A stretch of 45,046 bases of DNA from JBCBSZ01 sp039185015 (GTDB lineage Bacteria > Actinomycetota > Acidimicrobiia > Acidimicrobiales > Poriferisodalaceae): positions 1-45,046 of the forward strand of contig JBCDAU010000044.1 in assembly GCA_039185015.1 (NCBI GenBank). Reading direction: 5' to 3'. The translations under genes were made by a program, and so were the position numbers. Positions 32,411-41,310 of this stretch are shown here, piece after piece (within the stretch, counting starts at the first letter, position 1; the number at the start of each line of letters is the position of its first letter). Under the pieces are notes generated by a model that had not been told where the DNA came from, ran no database searches, and was given only the letters and a program-made list of their open reading frames with translations.

Positions 32411-35400
32411 CGGCGCCGAGCGACCCGATCCGTCCGCCCAGTGCTGAGCCAACTCGTAGACCGGCCGGGTGAGCAGCTCGACGACGGCGACCCGCCCGAG
32501 GACGTCGTCGCGGAACGTCGGCTCGGTCTCGGTGACGGCATCGCGCAGGGCGCCGTACCGGTCCTTGAAGCTCCGCAGGACCGAGCGCATGTCGGGAGCG
32601 GGGAGGCGCTCGTGAAAGCGCACGTGGAGCAGCGTCAGCCCCGTCGTCTGCGCGCCCTTGACCTCGGGCACGTGGATGACGTGGCGCCCGTCGGAGCCTC
32701 CGACCGCCACCCAGACCTTCCGTTCGACCGCGGCCCGTCGCTTGGTGCCGCGCAGCGCCGGGTTGTCCGCCGTGCGCGACGGGATGTCCCGGGCGATGCC
32801 GCCCCGGTCGAGCACCTCGATGAGCGACGACTCGGCGGTCGCCTCGCCTTCGATGCGGTACCGGGTCCAGCCGACGACCTCGGCGACGGCGTCGTCGAGA
32901 CCCACCAACGTCCGCAGCGTGGCGTAGGTCAGACGGTCACGCGGCGTACCCGCCTCGATCGCCGCCTTCACCAGCGGCGCCTGCAGCAACGTCTCGTCGC
33001 TGCGCGAGATGCCCACGGTGACGGTCTTCGCTTGATGCTTGATGGCGTCGACGGGACGGGTGAGCTCGTCGATGGCCGCGCTCAGGGCGGCCGTGAGGTC
33101 CTCGATCACCGTCGCCGGGCGGCCGACCCGGCCGGTGTCGACCTGATACGCCTCGATCGGGAGCAGTCCGCTGGCGTACCGGAGCACGGTGGCGAGACGC
33201 ACCGCGGTCGACGGCGTGAGGTGGCCGTCGTACCGGTGCGAGCGCAGGCCGTCGAGGAACTCGGTGCCGTGACGCTCGGCCGACGGCGTCAGGCCGTCGA
33301 GGAGGATGTCGGCTCGCTCGCCCTGGGCCAGGCGGGTCTCGACGTCGACCCGGAGCTCGCGCAGCGGACGGGCAGACTCATCGATCGCCAGCGCCGCCTC
33401 GTAGCCGAACAGGTGACCGACCATGGCGGCGAGGACGAAGTCGAGCTCGGGATGGATGGCCGGCACGGTGACGAGCTCGGCCGCAGCGGCGAAGCGCTCC
33501 TCGCCCTCGGAGGCGATGACGATCGGCACGGCCTTGTGGGCCCGGAAGATCGCCACCTCCTTGGCCACGTCGTCGGCGGTCGAGCCGTAGAGGCCGGCGG
33601 CGCAGACGAGGATCATCGGCTCCGACGAGAGGTCGATGTGCTTCTTGTCCTCGGTCGCATCGGCCGGGATGGCCTTGTAGCAGAGCTCCGAGAGCTTGAT
33701 CCGCACCTCGTTGGCGGCGATCCGGTTGGCGCCGTTGCCGACGAGGGCCCAGTAGCGGTGCATCGGCGCGTGCCGTACCGCGACCTCACGTATCGACGGT
33801 CGCTGGTCGATGACCCGTCGCATCGCCTCGGGGAGATCGCGGAGCCCCTCGATGAGCTCGTCGTGACGAGCCATGTCGGCACCGGCCGCCTCGGCCAGGG
33901 CGAACGCCAGCAGCGCGCCAGCGGCCACCTGGGAGTAGAAGGCCTTGGTCGAGGCGACGCTCATCTCCACGTCTCGACCGTCGGAGGTGTAGAGCACCCC
34001 GTCGGCCCGATCGACGAGATCGCTCCCGCGGCGGTTGACGATGGCGATGACGGAGGCACCTCGCGAGCGGACCAGGTCGACGGTCCGGTTGGTGTCGGTG
34101 GTGGTGCCGCTCTGGCTGATGGCGACGACGAGCGTCGAGCTCATGTCGTCGGCCAATCCGAACCCGGAGAGCTCGGTGGCCGGGATCGCCTCGCTGTCGA
34201 GCTGCGTGTCGGAGGCCAGCACGGTGAGGAGTTGGGCGAGGCTCTGCCCAGCGATCGCCGCGGTGCCCTGGCCGATCACCGTGACGCGGCGGATCGAACC
34301 GTCGGCGAGCCGGGTTCGGACGTCGTCGGGGACGATCGTGTCGTCGAGCACGGCACGGGCACCCCGGTCGGTGCGCTCCACGCGACCACGGATGGTCCGA
34401 CGGAACGACTCGGGGGCCTCGGTCAGCTCCTTGAGCAGATAGTGCGGGGCCACGCCACGGTCGATGTCGCGGGTCGTGATCTCCGGCGTGACGAGCTCGT
34501 CGGCCTCGATCGGCAGCGCAGAGCCGTCGAAGGCCAGGCGCTGGATGCCGCCGAGCTCGCCGGCGGCATGGCGGTCGAGGACGACCACCTGGCCGCGGGT
34601 CTCGGGGCGATCGGGATCGGCGAGCGTGTCGCCGTCGAGCCGGAGGTACTCGCCGGCCACCTCGACGACGCCGTAGGGCTCGCTCGCGACGATGAAGACG
34701 TCCTCCCCCAGGCCGACGAACAGCCCCTGGCCGCTGCCGCGCAGGGCGAGATGCAGCGCGTCGCGGTCGCCGGCGACGTCAGCGGCGATGGCCACCGAGC
34801 CCTCGAAGGCGTCGACGGTGCGACGGAACGCCTCGGTGGCGTCGACGCCTTCGTCGAGCGCTCGGGCGACCAGGGACGGGATGACCTTGGCGTCGGTCGT
34901 GACGTCGCCTGGCAGCTCCAGCCGGTGCGCGACCTTGAGGTCGGCGTAGTTGTCGACGTCGCCGTTGAGGGCGGCCACGACGTAGGGACGCCGCTCGTCA
35001 CCGAGCTCGACCTGGTTCAGCGGATGGGTGTTGGCCTCCGAGATGATGCCGACGCTCGCCCATCGCGTGTGACCGAGCACCGTCACCTCGGCCTGCTCGG
35101 CGGAGACGGCTTCACGCAGCAGCGCGTCGTTGCGGATGGCCGTGCGGATCACGGCAGTGTTGTCGCCGAGCTCACCGATCTCGGCGGCGGCCTTGTAGAC
35201 GAACGACAGCGAGCCCCCCGCCACCTCGACGGCGCCGTGCCCGAATCGTGGACCGCCGCGACGCTCGGCGAGCAAGGTCGCGAGCCCGGGGTCGTCGAGA
35301 TCGAGGCCGTGGCCGTGGACCGTGATGTGGAGTCCGGCCGAGTCGCGGCCCCGCACCTCGAGCCGGTCGATGGCGGACAGTGAGACGGCGACGGCCCAGT

Positions 35401-35854
35401 ACGAGGCCATCGCCCCGTGGGAGAGGTGCGGCCCACCGAGATCGACGACCTCCGCAGCGGTCGGGAGACGGTCGTTGCCGACGGCCCAGAGCGGGTCCTT
35501 GATCGCGATCAGCGCGGCCGAGATCGCCTCGAGCTCGTTCGCCGGGCGGCCGTCCGCCGTGGCGTCGAGCAGCGCGTCGAGCTCGGCGAGGCGGGCCGCC
35601 AGCCGGTCGAGACCGGAGCGGACCGCCGGAGCGAGCGAGGGCTCGTCGACGAGGGCTGCCGTGCCCGTGGGGCCGCTGAGCAGCGCGTCGAGACCGGCGA
35701 GCGCGTCGGCCACGCGACCGAGCGACTCGAGATCATCGACCGTCACCACCTCGCCCAGCGCGGCCTCGGCCCGGTCGACGAACGACCGCACCTCGGAGGC
35801 GCCCGGAACGGCGCGGCGGCTACGGCGCTGAAGGACAGCGATGATCCCGCACAT
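32408..35854 (-). CDS. GlmS-like amidotransferase/SIS protein, greatly extended (1148 aa)
   Basis: Architecture: N-terminal MCGIIAV with the Ntn nucleophile C2; an insertion of about 150 residues, mostly helical; then the rest of a class II glutamine amidotransferase (RLEVRGRDSAG 164-174, LGHTRWASVGIISEANTHPLNQ, ALNGDVDNY, TTDAKVI). Two SIS domains follow (VVAISQSGTTTDTN, SVASTKAFYSQVAAGALLAFA, YWALVGNGANRIAANEVRIKLSELCYKA). About 300 further C-terminal residues lack the usual GlmS ending. GlmS makes glucosamine-6-phosphate from fructose-6-phosphate and glutamine; usual length is about 610. The glmM neighbour supports amino-sugar synthesis. The changed second SIS loop (PADATEDKKHIDL) leaves the exact reaction open. 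Confidence 0.85.
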   Translation of the reverse strand: MCGIIAVLQRRSRRAVPGASEVRSFVDRAEAALGEVVTVDDLESLGRVADALAGLDALLSGPTGTAALVDEPSLAPAVRSGLDRLAARLAELDALLDATADGRPANELEAISAALIAIKDPLWAVGNDRLPTAAEVVDLGGPHLSHGAMASYWAVAVSLSAIDRLEVRGRDSAGLHITVHGHGLDLDDPGLATLLAERRGGPRFGHGAVEVAGGSLSFVYKAAAEIGELGDNTAVIRTAIRNDALLREAVSAEQAEVTVLGHTRWASVGIISEANTHPLNQVELGDERRPYVVAALNGDVDNYADLKVAHRLELPGDVTTDAKVIPSLVARALDEGVDATEAFRRTVDAFEGSVAIAADVAGDRDALHLALRGSGQGLFVGLGEDVFIVASEPYGVVEVAGEYLRLDGDTLADPDRPETRGQVVVLDRHAAGELGGIQRLAFDGSALPIEADELVTPEITTRDIDRGVAPHYLLKELTEAPESFRRTIRGRVERTDRGARAVLDDTIVPDDVRTRLADGSIRRVTVIGQGTAAIAGQSLAQLLTVLASDTQLDSEAIPATELSGFGLADDMSSTLVVAISQSGTTTDTNRTVDLVRSRGASVIAIVNRRGSDLVDRADGVLYTSDGRDVEMSVASTKAFYSQVAAGALLAFALAEAAGADMARHDELIEGLRDLPEAMRRVIDQRPSIREVAVRHAPMHRYWALVGNGANRIAANEVRIKLSELCYKAIPADATEDKKHIDLSSEPMILVCAAGLYGSTADDVAKEVAIFRAHKAVPIVIASEGEERFAAAAELVTVPAIHPELDFVLAAMVGHLFGYEAALAIDESARPLRELRVDVETRLAQGERADILLDGLTPSAERHGTEFLDGLRSHRYDGHLTPSTAVRLATVLRYASGLLPIEAYQVDTGRVGRPATVIEDLTAALSAAIDELTRPVDAIKHQAKTVTVGISRSDETLLQAPLVKAAIEAGTPRDRLTYATLRTLVGLDDAVAEVVGWTRYRIEGEATAESSLIEVLDRGGIARDIPSRTADNPALRGTKRRAAVERKVWVAVGGSDGRHVIHVPEVKGAQTTGLTLLHVRFHERLPAPDMRSVLRSFKDRYGALRDAVTETEPTFRDDVLGRVAVVELLTRPVYELAQHWADGSGRSAP

Positions 35855-35861
35855 CGAAACG

Positions 35862-35867
35862 AACCTA
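35862..35867 (-). promoter_or_regulatory. -10 hexamer of the GlmS-like gene
   Basis: TAGGTT on the minus strand lies 7 bases before the ATG at 35854, inside the 24-base gap after glmM. It would allow a leaderless transcript in addition to read-through from glmM. A GGGG run just upstream could also act as a weak ribosome-binding site. Confidence 0.42.
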
Positions 35868-35878
35868 CCCCTGTCCAG

Positions 35879-37234
35879 TCAGCTCGAGAGCGCGGCCGGC
35901 GACGCCCGCAGCACGGCCGCGAGGCGGTCGGCCGCCGCACGTGCGGCGGTCTCGGTCGGCGCTTCGACCATCACCCGGACCACCGGCTCGGTGCCGCTCG
36001 GCCGGACGAGCACACGACCCCGCTCCCCCAGCTCGTGCTCGACGTCCGCCAGGTCGGGACCGAGGGTCTCGTCGAGGTCGATCGCCGCGGCGTCGACGGC
36101 GACGTTGACGAGCACCTGGGGGAGCTGCGTCATCGCCTCGTCGGCGAGCTCGCCGAAGGGCCGGCCCGATCGACGGACGAGATCGCACAGCAGCAGCCCG
36201 GAGAGGAGGCCGTCACCGGTCGTGGCGAGGTCCCGGAACACGAGGTGACCCGACTGCTCGCCGCCGAGCGACCATCGGTTCGCCTCGAGCTCGGCGAGGA
36301 CGTGGCGATCACCGACCGGCGTCTCGACGACCTCGACGCCCGCCTCCTGCATGGCCAGGCGGAAGCCGAGGTTCGACATGACGGTCACGACGACCGTGTC
36401 GTCGGCGAGTCGGCCACGGGCGCGGAGGTCGGCGGCGAAGAGGGCGAGGAGGTGGTCACCGTCGACCAGGCGTCCCCGCTCGTCGACCGCGAGCAGGCGG
36501 TCGGCGTCGCCGTCGAGGGCGAGGCCGAGGTGGGCACCCTCGTCGAGCACTCGGCGGGAGAGCAGGTCGGGGGCGGTCGAGCCGACGTTGCGATTGATGT
36601 TGACGCCGTCGGGCTCGGCCGCGACCACGACCACATCGGCACCGGTGGCCCGCAGAGCGATCGGCGCGATCGCGGACGCGGACCCGTTGGCGCAGTCGAC
36701 GACCAAGCGGAGCCCGGTGAGATCGCGACCCTCGAGCCGCTCCCCCAGCCACGCCAGGTAGGCCGAGTGTGGGTCGGGGTGGTCGGTCACCGCACCGACG
36801 GCGGCGTCGGCCGGCTCCGGCGCCGGCCGATCGGCGTAGAGAACACCGAGGACCCGTTCGAGGTCGGCCTGCTGGTCGTCGCCGAGCTTGGTGCCACCCG
36901 GGGCGAAGAGCTTGACCCCGTTGTCGCCGAAGGGGTTGTGCGAGGCCGACAGCATCGCGGCGGCGACGCCATCGCGAGCAGCGAGCCAGGCGAGTGCCGG
37001 CGTCGAGGTGACCCCCACGCGCACGACGTCCCGTCCCTCGGCGGCGAGGCCGGCGGCGAGAGCGGACTCGAGCAGCGAGCCGGAGCGGCGGGGATCGCGT
37101 CCGATCAGGACCGGACCGTCCCCGAGGGTCGAACCGGCGGCGCGACCGAGCGCGAGTACCAGCTCGGGGGTGATGACGGTGTTGGCCCGACCGCGTACGC
37201 CGTCGGTGCCGAATCGGACGGGCGGCTCGCTCAC
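35879..37234 (-). CDS. glmM: Phosphoglucosamine mutase
   Basis: A 451-aa alpha-D-phosphohexomutase converting glucosamine-6-P to glucosamine-1-P for UDP-GlcNAc and peptidoglycan. VRFGTDGVRGRAN is the N-terminal mark. Active-site Ser98 lies in LSASHNPFGDNGVK; the metal loop is LALDGDADR, the sugar loop GGEQSGHLVF, and the phosphate loop RPSGTEPVVRVMVEA. The start is GTG 37234 (VSEPPVRFGTDG), 16 bases after rpsI; the longer open frame is antisense or shadow sequence. It directly precedes the GlmS-like gene. Confidence 0.97.
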   Translation of the reverse strand: MSEPPVRFGTDGVRGRANTVITPELVLALGRAAGSTLGDGPVLIGRDPRRSGSLLESALAAGLAAEGRDVVRVGVTSTPALAWLAARDGVAAAMLSASHNPFGDNGVKLFAPGGTKLGDDQQADLERVLGVLYADRPAPEPADAAVGAVTDHPDPHSAYLAWLGERLEGRDLTGLRLVVDCANGSASAIAPIALRATGADVVVVAAEPDGVNINRNVGSTAPDLLSRRVLDEGAHLGLALDGDADRLLAVDERGRLVDGDHLLALFAADLRARGRLADDTVVVTVMSNLGFRLAMQEAGVEVVETPVGDRHVLAELEANRWSLGGEQSGHLVFRDLATTGDGLLSGLLLCDLVRRSGRPFGELADEAMTQLPQVLVNVAVDAAAIDLDETLGPDLADVEHELGERGRVLVRPSGTEPVVRVMVEAPTETAARAAADRLAAVLRASPAALSS

Positions 37235-37250
37235 GGCCGACGCGACGTCC

Positions 37251-37643
37251 TCAGCGCTTGGAGTACTGGGGCGCCTTGCGGGCCTTCTTGAGGCCGACCT
37301 TCTTGCGCTCCTTGACCCGGGCGTCGCGACTGAGCATCCCCGCCTTCTTGAGCGTGCTGCGGAGCTCGGGGTCGACGTCGACCAGCGCACGGGCGATGCC
37401 GAGCTGGAGGGCGTCGGCCTGGCCGCTCGGGCCACCGCCGTCGAGGGTGGCGTCGATGTCGTAGGTCGCCTCGGTCTCGGTGATGCGGAGCGGCTCGAGG
37501 ATGCGCATGCGCTGGCTCGCGGACGGGAAGTAGTCCTCGAGCGAACGCTGGTTGACGGTGACGGTGCCGGTCCCGGAACGGAAGCGGACCCGCGCGATGG
37601 CGGCCTTGCGGCGGCCGGTGGTCTGGACGAGAGGTGCGGTCAC
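37251..37643 (-). CDS. rpsI: 30S ribosomal protein S9
   Basis: A 130-aa S9, starting GTG 37643. TTGRRKAAIARVRFRSGTGTVTVN, the central GGGPSGQADALQLGIARAL, and the basic tail DARVKERKKVGLKKARKAPQYSKR ending in KR are diagnostic. It contacts the P-site tRNA anticodon region in the small subunit. It is 14 bases downstream of rplM, the standard pair. Confidence 0.99.
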   Translation of the reverse strand: MTAPLVQTTGRRKAAIARVRFRSGTGTVTVNQRSLEDYFPSASQRMRILEPLRITETEATYDIDATLDGGGPSGQADALQLGIARALVDVDPELRSTLKKAGMLSRDARVKERKKVGLKKARKAPQYSKR

Positions 37644-37657
37644 GGGGTCGTCGTCTC

Positions 37658-38110
37658 CTAGCGCGGCACGTACCGGGCGTGCTCGATCTCGTACGGCTGC
37701 GGCGCCTGGGCGGCGTGCGGGTGCGCCGGACCGGCGTACACCTTGAGCTTGCGGATCATCTGGCGGCCGAGGCGGCCCTTGGGGAGCATGCCGGCGATGG
37801 ACTTGCGCAGCGTGTCCTCGGGCCTGCGGGCCAGGGCATCGGCGTAGCTCTGGGACTTCAGACCACCCGGATAGCCCGAGTGGCGATGCGTGAAGGTGCG
37901 CTCGGCCTTGCCGGCCGTCATCACGATCTTGTCGGCGTTGACGATGATCACGTGGTCGCCGGTGTCCATGTGCGGCGTGTAGGTCGGCTTGTGCTTGCCC
38001 CGGAGCAGGGTGGCGACCTCGGTCGCGAGCCGGCCGAGGACCATGCCCTCGGCGTCGACCAGGTGCCAGGACCGCTCGATCTCCGCAGCCTTCGGGGTGT
38101 ACGTGCGCAC
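37658..38110 (-). CDS. rplM: 50S ribosomal protein L13
   Basis: A 150-aa L13: RTYTPKAAEIERSWHLVDAEGMVLGRLATEVATLLRGKHKPTYTPHMDTGDHVIIVNADKI, then HRHSGYPGG and GMLPKGRLGRQM. The start GTG 38110 is preceded by GAAGG at 7 bases. The frame is open to 38440 but overlaps the divergent aminotransferase. It is first in the rplM-rpsI-glmM-GlmS-like series. Confidence 0.98.
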   Translation of the reverse strand: MRTYTPKAAEIERSWHLVDAEGMVLGRLATEVATLLRGKHKPTYTPHMDTGDHVIIVNADKIVMTAGKAERTFTHRHSGYPGGLKSQSYADALARRPEDTLRKSIAGMLPKGRLGRQMIRKLKVYAGPAHPHAAQAPQPYEIEHARYVPR

Positions 38111-38240
38111 GGCGCTACCTTCGGAAGAGTTCTCACTGGAGCCGGAGGGCGCGAAAGGGGGCGCAGCCCTGAGGCGACCTCCCAGGATATGGGGCGCCGT
38201 GGTGGGCGACAACCCCGCGACGAGGTGGGAAGATCGCCCC

Positions 38241-39554
38241 ATGAGCGTTTCGACGGTGCGGTACCCCCTCGTCCCCCTCGGGGCCTCCCCGGTGAAGGTC
38301 GTCGGCGCCGACGGCGTGCACCTCCGTCTCGACGACGGGCGGGACGTGATCGACGCCGCCGGCGGCGCGATCGTCGCGAACATCGGGTGGGGTCGACGTG
38401 AGGTCGCCGACGCGATCGCCGCGGCGGTGCAGACCCACACCTACAGCATCCCGCCGTGGACGTCCCCAGAGCGTGAGCGGCTGGCCGACCGGCTCGTCGA
38501 GCGCTGGCTGCCGGCCGGGCTGGAGCACGTCGCCCTCGTGAGTGGCGGCTCCGAGTCGATCGACGCGGCGATCCGTCTGGCGATCCACCACCACCGGGCT
38601 GCCGGGCGACCGCAGCGCACCAAGGTGCTCGGCCGTTCCGACAGCTACCACGGAGTGACGCTCTCGGCGCTGTCCGTCGGCGGGCACGCGTCCCGCCGTG
38701 CGCCGTACGAGGCGGTCCTGGAGCCCCATCGGAAGCTGCCGAGCATCGCCGCACGGCGCTTCGATCCCGACGCGCCGCCGACCGTCGACGAGATGCGATC
38801 GGTGCTCGCCGCCGAGCACCCCGACACGGTCGCCGCCATCATCGTCGAGCCGTACACGGGCTCCGCGGGCGGCGTCGTGATCCCGCCACCCGGTGAGCTC
38901 GCTGCGCTGCGCAAGCTCTGCGACGAGCACGACATCCTCCTCATCGCCGACGAGGTCATGACCGGCTTCGGACGGACGGGCCGTCGATTCGGCGTCGACC
39001 ACGAGGGTGTGCGGCCCGACATCATGACCGGGGGCAAGGGCCTCGCCGGCGGATACGCACCGATGGGCGGCGTCTATGCCACCGACGAGGTGGTCGCGCC
39101 GCTCGTCGAGGCCGGCGAGCCGCTGTTCTTCTACACGTTCGGCGCCCATCCGCCGTCCTGCGCTGCGGCCGACGTCGTGCTGCGGATCATGGAGGACGAA
39201 GGCCTCGTCGACCGCTCCGAGGAGCTCGGTGTCACGCTCGAGAAGCTGCTCGACGATGCGCTCGGTGATCACGCCCACGTCGCGCAGATCCGTGTGAAGG
39301 GCCTGTGGGCCGGCGTCGAGCTGGCGGCAGATCCCGGTCGTGGCGAGCAGTTCGGCGAGTCGACGAAGATGATCGATCGGGTGGTGGCTGCCGGCCTCGA
39401 GCGGGGCGTCTTCTACTACCCGGCGGGCCGGGGTGGCCTGGTTCGCGACACGGTCATGATCGGGCCGGCGTTCACGATCGACGAGTCACAGCTGGCGCAG
39501 GTCGCCGAGGTGCTCGTCGACGCGATCGATGCGGCCGTCGCCTGCCTCGACTGA
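38241..39554 (+). CDS. Class III PLP-dependent aminotransferase
   Basis: A 437-aa fold-type I aminotransferase. GGSESIDAAIRLAIHHHRAAG binds the cofactor phosphate, YHG stacks on PLP, and D237 (LLIADEVMTGFGRTG) and K266 (IMTGGKGLAGGYAPMG) are the PLP nitrogen and Schiff-base residues. All are intact. The family uses omega-amino acids, amines or similar donors; the substrate is not predictable. ATG 38241 has GAAGAT 6 bases upstream. It is divergent from rplM, with the NUDIX gene 2 bases downstream. Confidence 0.93.
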   Translation: MSVSTVRYPLVPLGASPVKVVGADGVHLRLDDGRDVIDAAGGAIVANIGWGRREVADAIAAAVQTHTYSIPPWTSPERERLADRLVERWLPAGLEHVALVSGGSESIDAAIRLAIHHHRAAGRPQRTKVLGRSDSYHGVTLSALSVGGHASRRAPYEAVLEPHRKLPSIAARRFDPDAPPTVDEMRSVLAAEHPDTVAAIIVEPYTGSAGGVVIPPPGELAALRKLCDEHDILLIADEVMTGFGRTGRRFGVDHEGVRPDIMTGGKGLAGGYAPMGGVYATDEVVAPLVEAGEPLFFYTFGAHPPSCAAADVVLRIMEDEGLVDRSEELGVTLEKLLDDALGDHAHVAQIRVKGLWAGVELAADPGRGEQFGESTKMIDRVVAAGLERGVFYYPAGRGGLVRDTVMIGPAFTIDESQLAQVAEVLVDAIDAAVACLD

Positions 39555-39556
39555 AC

Positions 39557-40015
39557 GTGGCGATCCCGCGGGTCGCGGCCAAGGTCCTCCTCGTCACCCC
39601 CGACCGGGAGACGCTCCTGTTCCGCGGCGGTGATCCTGCACGTCCCGAGGACGGCACCTGATGGTTCGCCCCCGGTGGTGGTGTCGATCCCGGCGAGACG
39701 ATCGTCGATGCCGCCCGCCGAGAGGTCCGGGAGGAGACCGGGCTCGTGGTGGACGAGCTCGGACCGATGTTCCATCGACGCCAGGCCGTGTTCGGGTTCA
39801 AGGGCGAGCTGTACGAGAACGATGAGCACCACTTCCTCATCGAGGTCGACCGATTCGAGCTCACCACCGAGGGATGGACCGACATCGAGCGGGAGACGAT
39901 GGTCGAGCATCGCTGGTGGCGTCTCGACGATCTGACGACGACGAGCGAGACGGTCTTCCCTGAGGGCCTGGCCGAGCTGATCGATGCCGAGCTGGCCGAT
40001 CGTCAGTCGGGGTAG
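39557..40015 (+). pseudogene. NUDIX hydrolase gene interrupted by an in-frame TGA
   Basis: Reading from GTG 39557 gives VAIPRVAAKVLLVTPDRETLLFRGGDPARPEDGT, then TGA at 39659-39661, then WFAPGGGVDPGE and an intact NUDIX box (GETIVDAARREVREETGL) to TAG at 40013-40015. The family usually has WW at this point (GTWWFxPGG), so TGA replaces an expected TGG by one base. Both sides are otherwise well conserved (152 codons plus stop). The part after the first usable downstream GTG (39746) would lack the catalytic box. A nonsense mutation, sequencing error or read-through are all possible. The start lies 2 bases after the aminotransferase stop; the end overlaps truA by 13 bases. Confidence 0.8.
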
Positions 40016-40800
40016 ACGACCTCATCGAGCACGAGACCGTCGGGCGGGGCGACGCGGGGCACCGTGGTGCGGTTCCGGGCCCGGAGGATGCCCATGACGT
40101 CGGCGGCGGTCAGACGGCCCTCGCCGGCCGATACGAGCACGCCGACGATGGAGCGGACCATCTGGTGGCAGAAGGCGTTGGCGGCGACCCGCACCTCGAT
40201 GACGTCGTCGTCGGGCTCGACGATGCGGAGGTCGGTGACGCGTCGGGTGAGCGACGCATCGGGTCGGTCCTTCGGGCGGCGGCAGAACGACGAGAAGTCG
40301 TGCTCACCGATGAGCGGGTCGCAGGCCAGACGCATCCGGGAGCGATCCAGGGGCGCCGCGACGTGCCAGACCCGGCGATGGCGGAGCGGATCGGGCCAGG
40401 GTCGGGCGAGGATGGTGTACCGGTATCGTCGCTCGAGCGCCGAGAACCGGGCGTCGAAGTCGTCGGCGACCGCGACGGCCGAGCTGACCGCGATGTCGGG
40501 GCCGCACAGCTTGGTGAGGGTGATCGGCAACCGGTCCAGGTCGAGCCGATCGGACGCCGAGTCGAAGGTGATGACCTGCTGGCGGGCGTGCACGCCCGCG
40601 TCGGTCCGGCCGGCGAGGGTGAGCTCGACGTCGTGGCCGAGGACCCGCCGCAGCGCCTCGGTGAGGGTGCCGGCGACGGTGCGGACGCCGGGGTTGGCGG
40701 CAGCACCGTGGAACGCCGAGCCGTCGTAGCTGACGTCGAGGCGAACGCGGCGCGTCGGTTCCGGCGGCCGATCGGGCAGCTCGGGGTCGAACAGCGTCAC
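40003..40800 (-). CDS. truA: tRNA pseudouridine(38-40) synthase
   Basis: A 265-aa pseudouridine synthase modifying the anticodon stem-loop. Catalytic Asp67 sits in LAGRTDAGVHARQQV. RLDVSYDGSAFHGAAANPGVRTVAGTLTEAL is the N-terminal mark, and RYRYTIL, FCHQMVRSIVGVLV complete the active site. It is last in the rpoA-rplQ-truA order usual in actinobacteria, with a 137-base gap after rplQ. The 3' end overlaps the convergent NUDIX gene. Confidence 0.96.
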   Translation of the reverse strand: MTLFDPELPDRPPEPTRRVRLDVSYDGSAFHGAAANPGVRTVAGTLTEALRRVLGHDVELTLAGRTDAGVHARQQVITFDSASDRLDLDRLPITLTKLCGPDIAVSSAVAVADDFDARFSALERRYRYTILARPWPDPLRHRRVWHVAAPLDRSRMRLACDPLIGEHDFSSFCRRPKDRPDASLTRRVTDLRIVEPDDDVIEVRVAANAFCHQMVRSIVGVLVSAGEGRLTAADVMGILRARNRTTVPRVAPPDGLVLDEVVYPD

Positions 40801-40878
40801 CGGCTGGTCGCCCGGTGACGCGAACGCTGGAGAGCGGCCACGGATGGCCGCACCCCGCCGCCCACCGAGTCAGCCGTG

Positions 40879-40896
40879 CTCGGCCGACAGGCCGAG
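40879..40896 (-). terminator. Hairpin between rplQ and truA
   Basis: CTCGGCC and GGCCGAG form a 7-bp stem with a 4-base loop in the 137-base rplQ-truA gap. No T-tract follows on the minus strand. It may be a partial terminator or mRNA-stability element; a smaller GGCC/GGCC dyad lies further downstream. Confidence 0.35.
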
Positions 40897-40937
40897 ACGC
40901 GAGCCGACGCCCGGACGGCGGAGGCGAGCCAAGAGGG

Positions 40938-41291
40938 CTAGACGAGCTCGATGCGGGCCATCGGGGCATTGTCGCCCTGACGGGGCCCGAGCTTCAGGAT
41001 CCGGGTGTAGCCGCCGGGACGGTCGGCGTACCGCGGACCGATGTCGACCATCAGCTTGTTGGCCAGCTCCTGGTCGCGGAGGTAGGAGATGATCTGGCGA
41101 TGGCGGTGGAGGCCGCCCTTCTTCGCCTTGGTGATCAGCTTCTCGGCGACCGGACGCAGGGCCTTGGCCTTCGCCTCGGTGGTGACGATGCCCTCGGCGG
41201 CGAACAGCGAGGCGGCCAGGTTGGCCATCATCGCCTTCTGGTGCGAGGCGCTGCCGCCGAACCGACGGCCCTTCTTCGGAGTTGCAGGCAT
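40938..41291 (-). CDS. rplQ: 50S ribosomal protein L17
   Basis: A 117-aa L17: MPATPKKGRRFGGSASHQKAMMANLAASLFAAEGIVTTEAKAKALRPVAEKLITKAKKG, ending YTRILKLGPRQGDNAPMARIELV, which is canonical. It sits 19 bases after rpoA. Length is typical for the shorter L17 type. Confidence 0.98.
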   Translation of the reverse strand: MPATPKKGRRFGGSASHQKAMMANLAASLFAAEGIVTTEAKAKALRPVAEKLITKAKKGGLHRHRQIISYLRDQELANKLMVDIGPRYADRPGGYTRILKLGPRQGDNAPMARIELV

Positions 41292-41310
41292 GGTGGTGTC
41301 GTCCTCGGCT

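Noticed and set aside
39659..39661. TGA in the NUDIX gene as a selenocysteine codon
   Set aside because: The position is a Trp in relatives, not a catalytic Cys, and no convincing SECIS-like stem-loop was seen just downstream.
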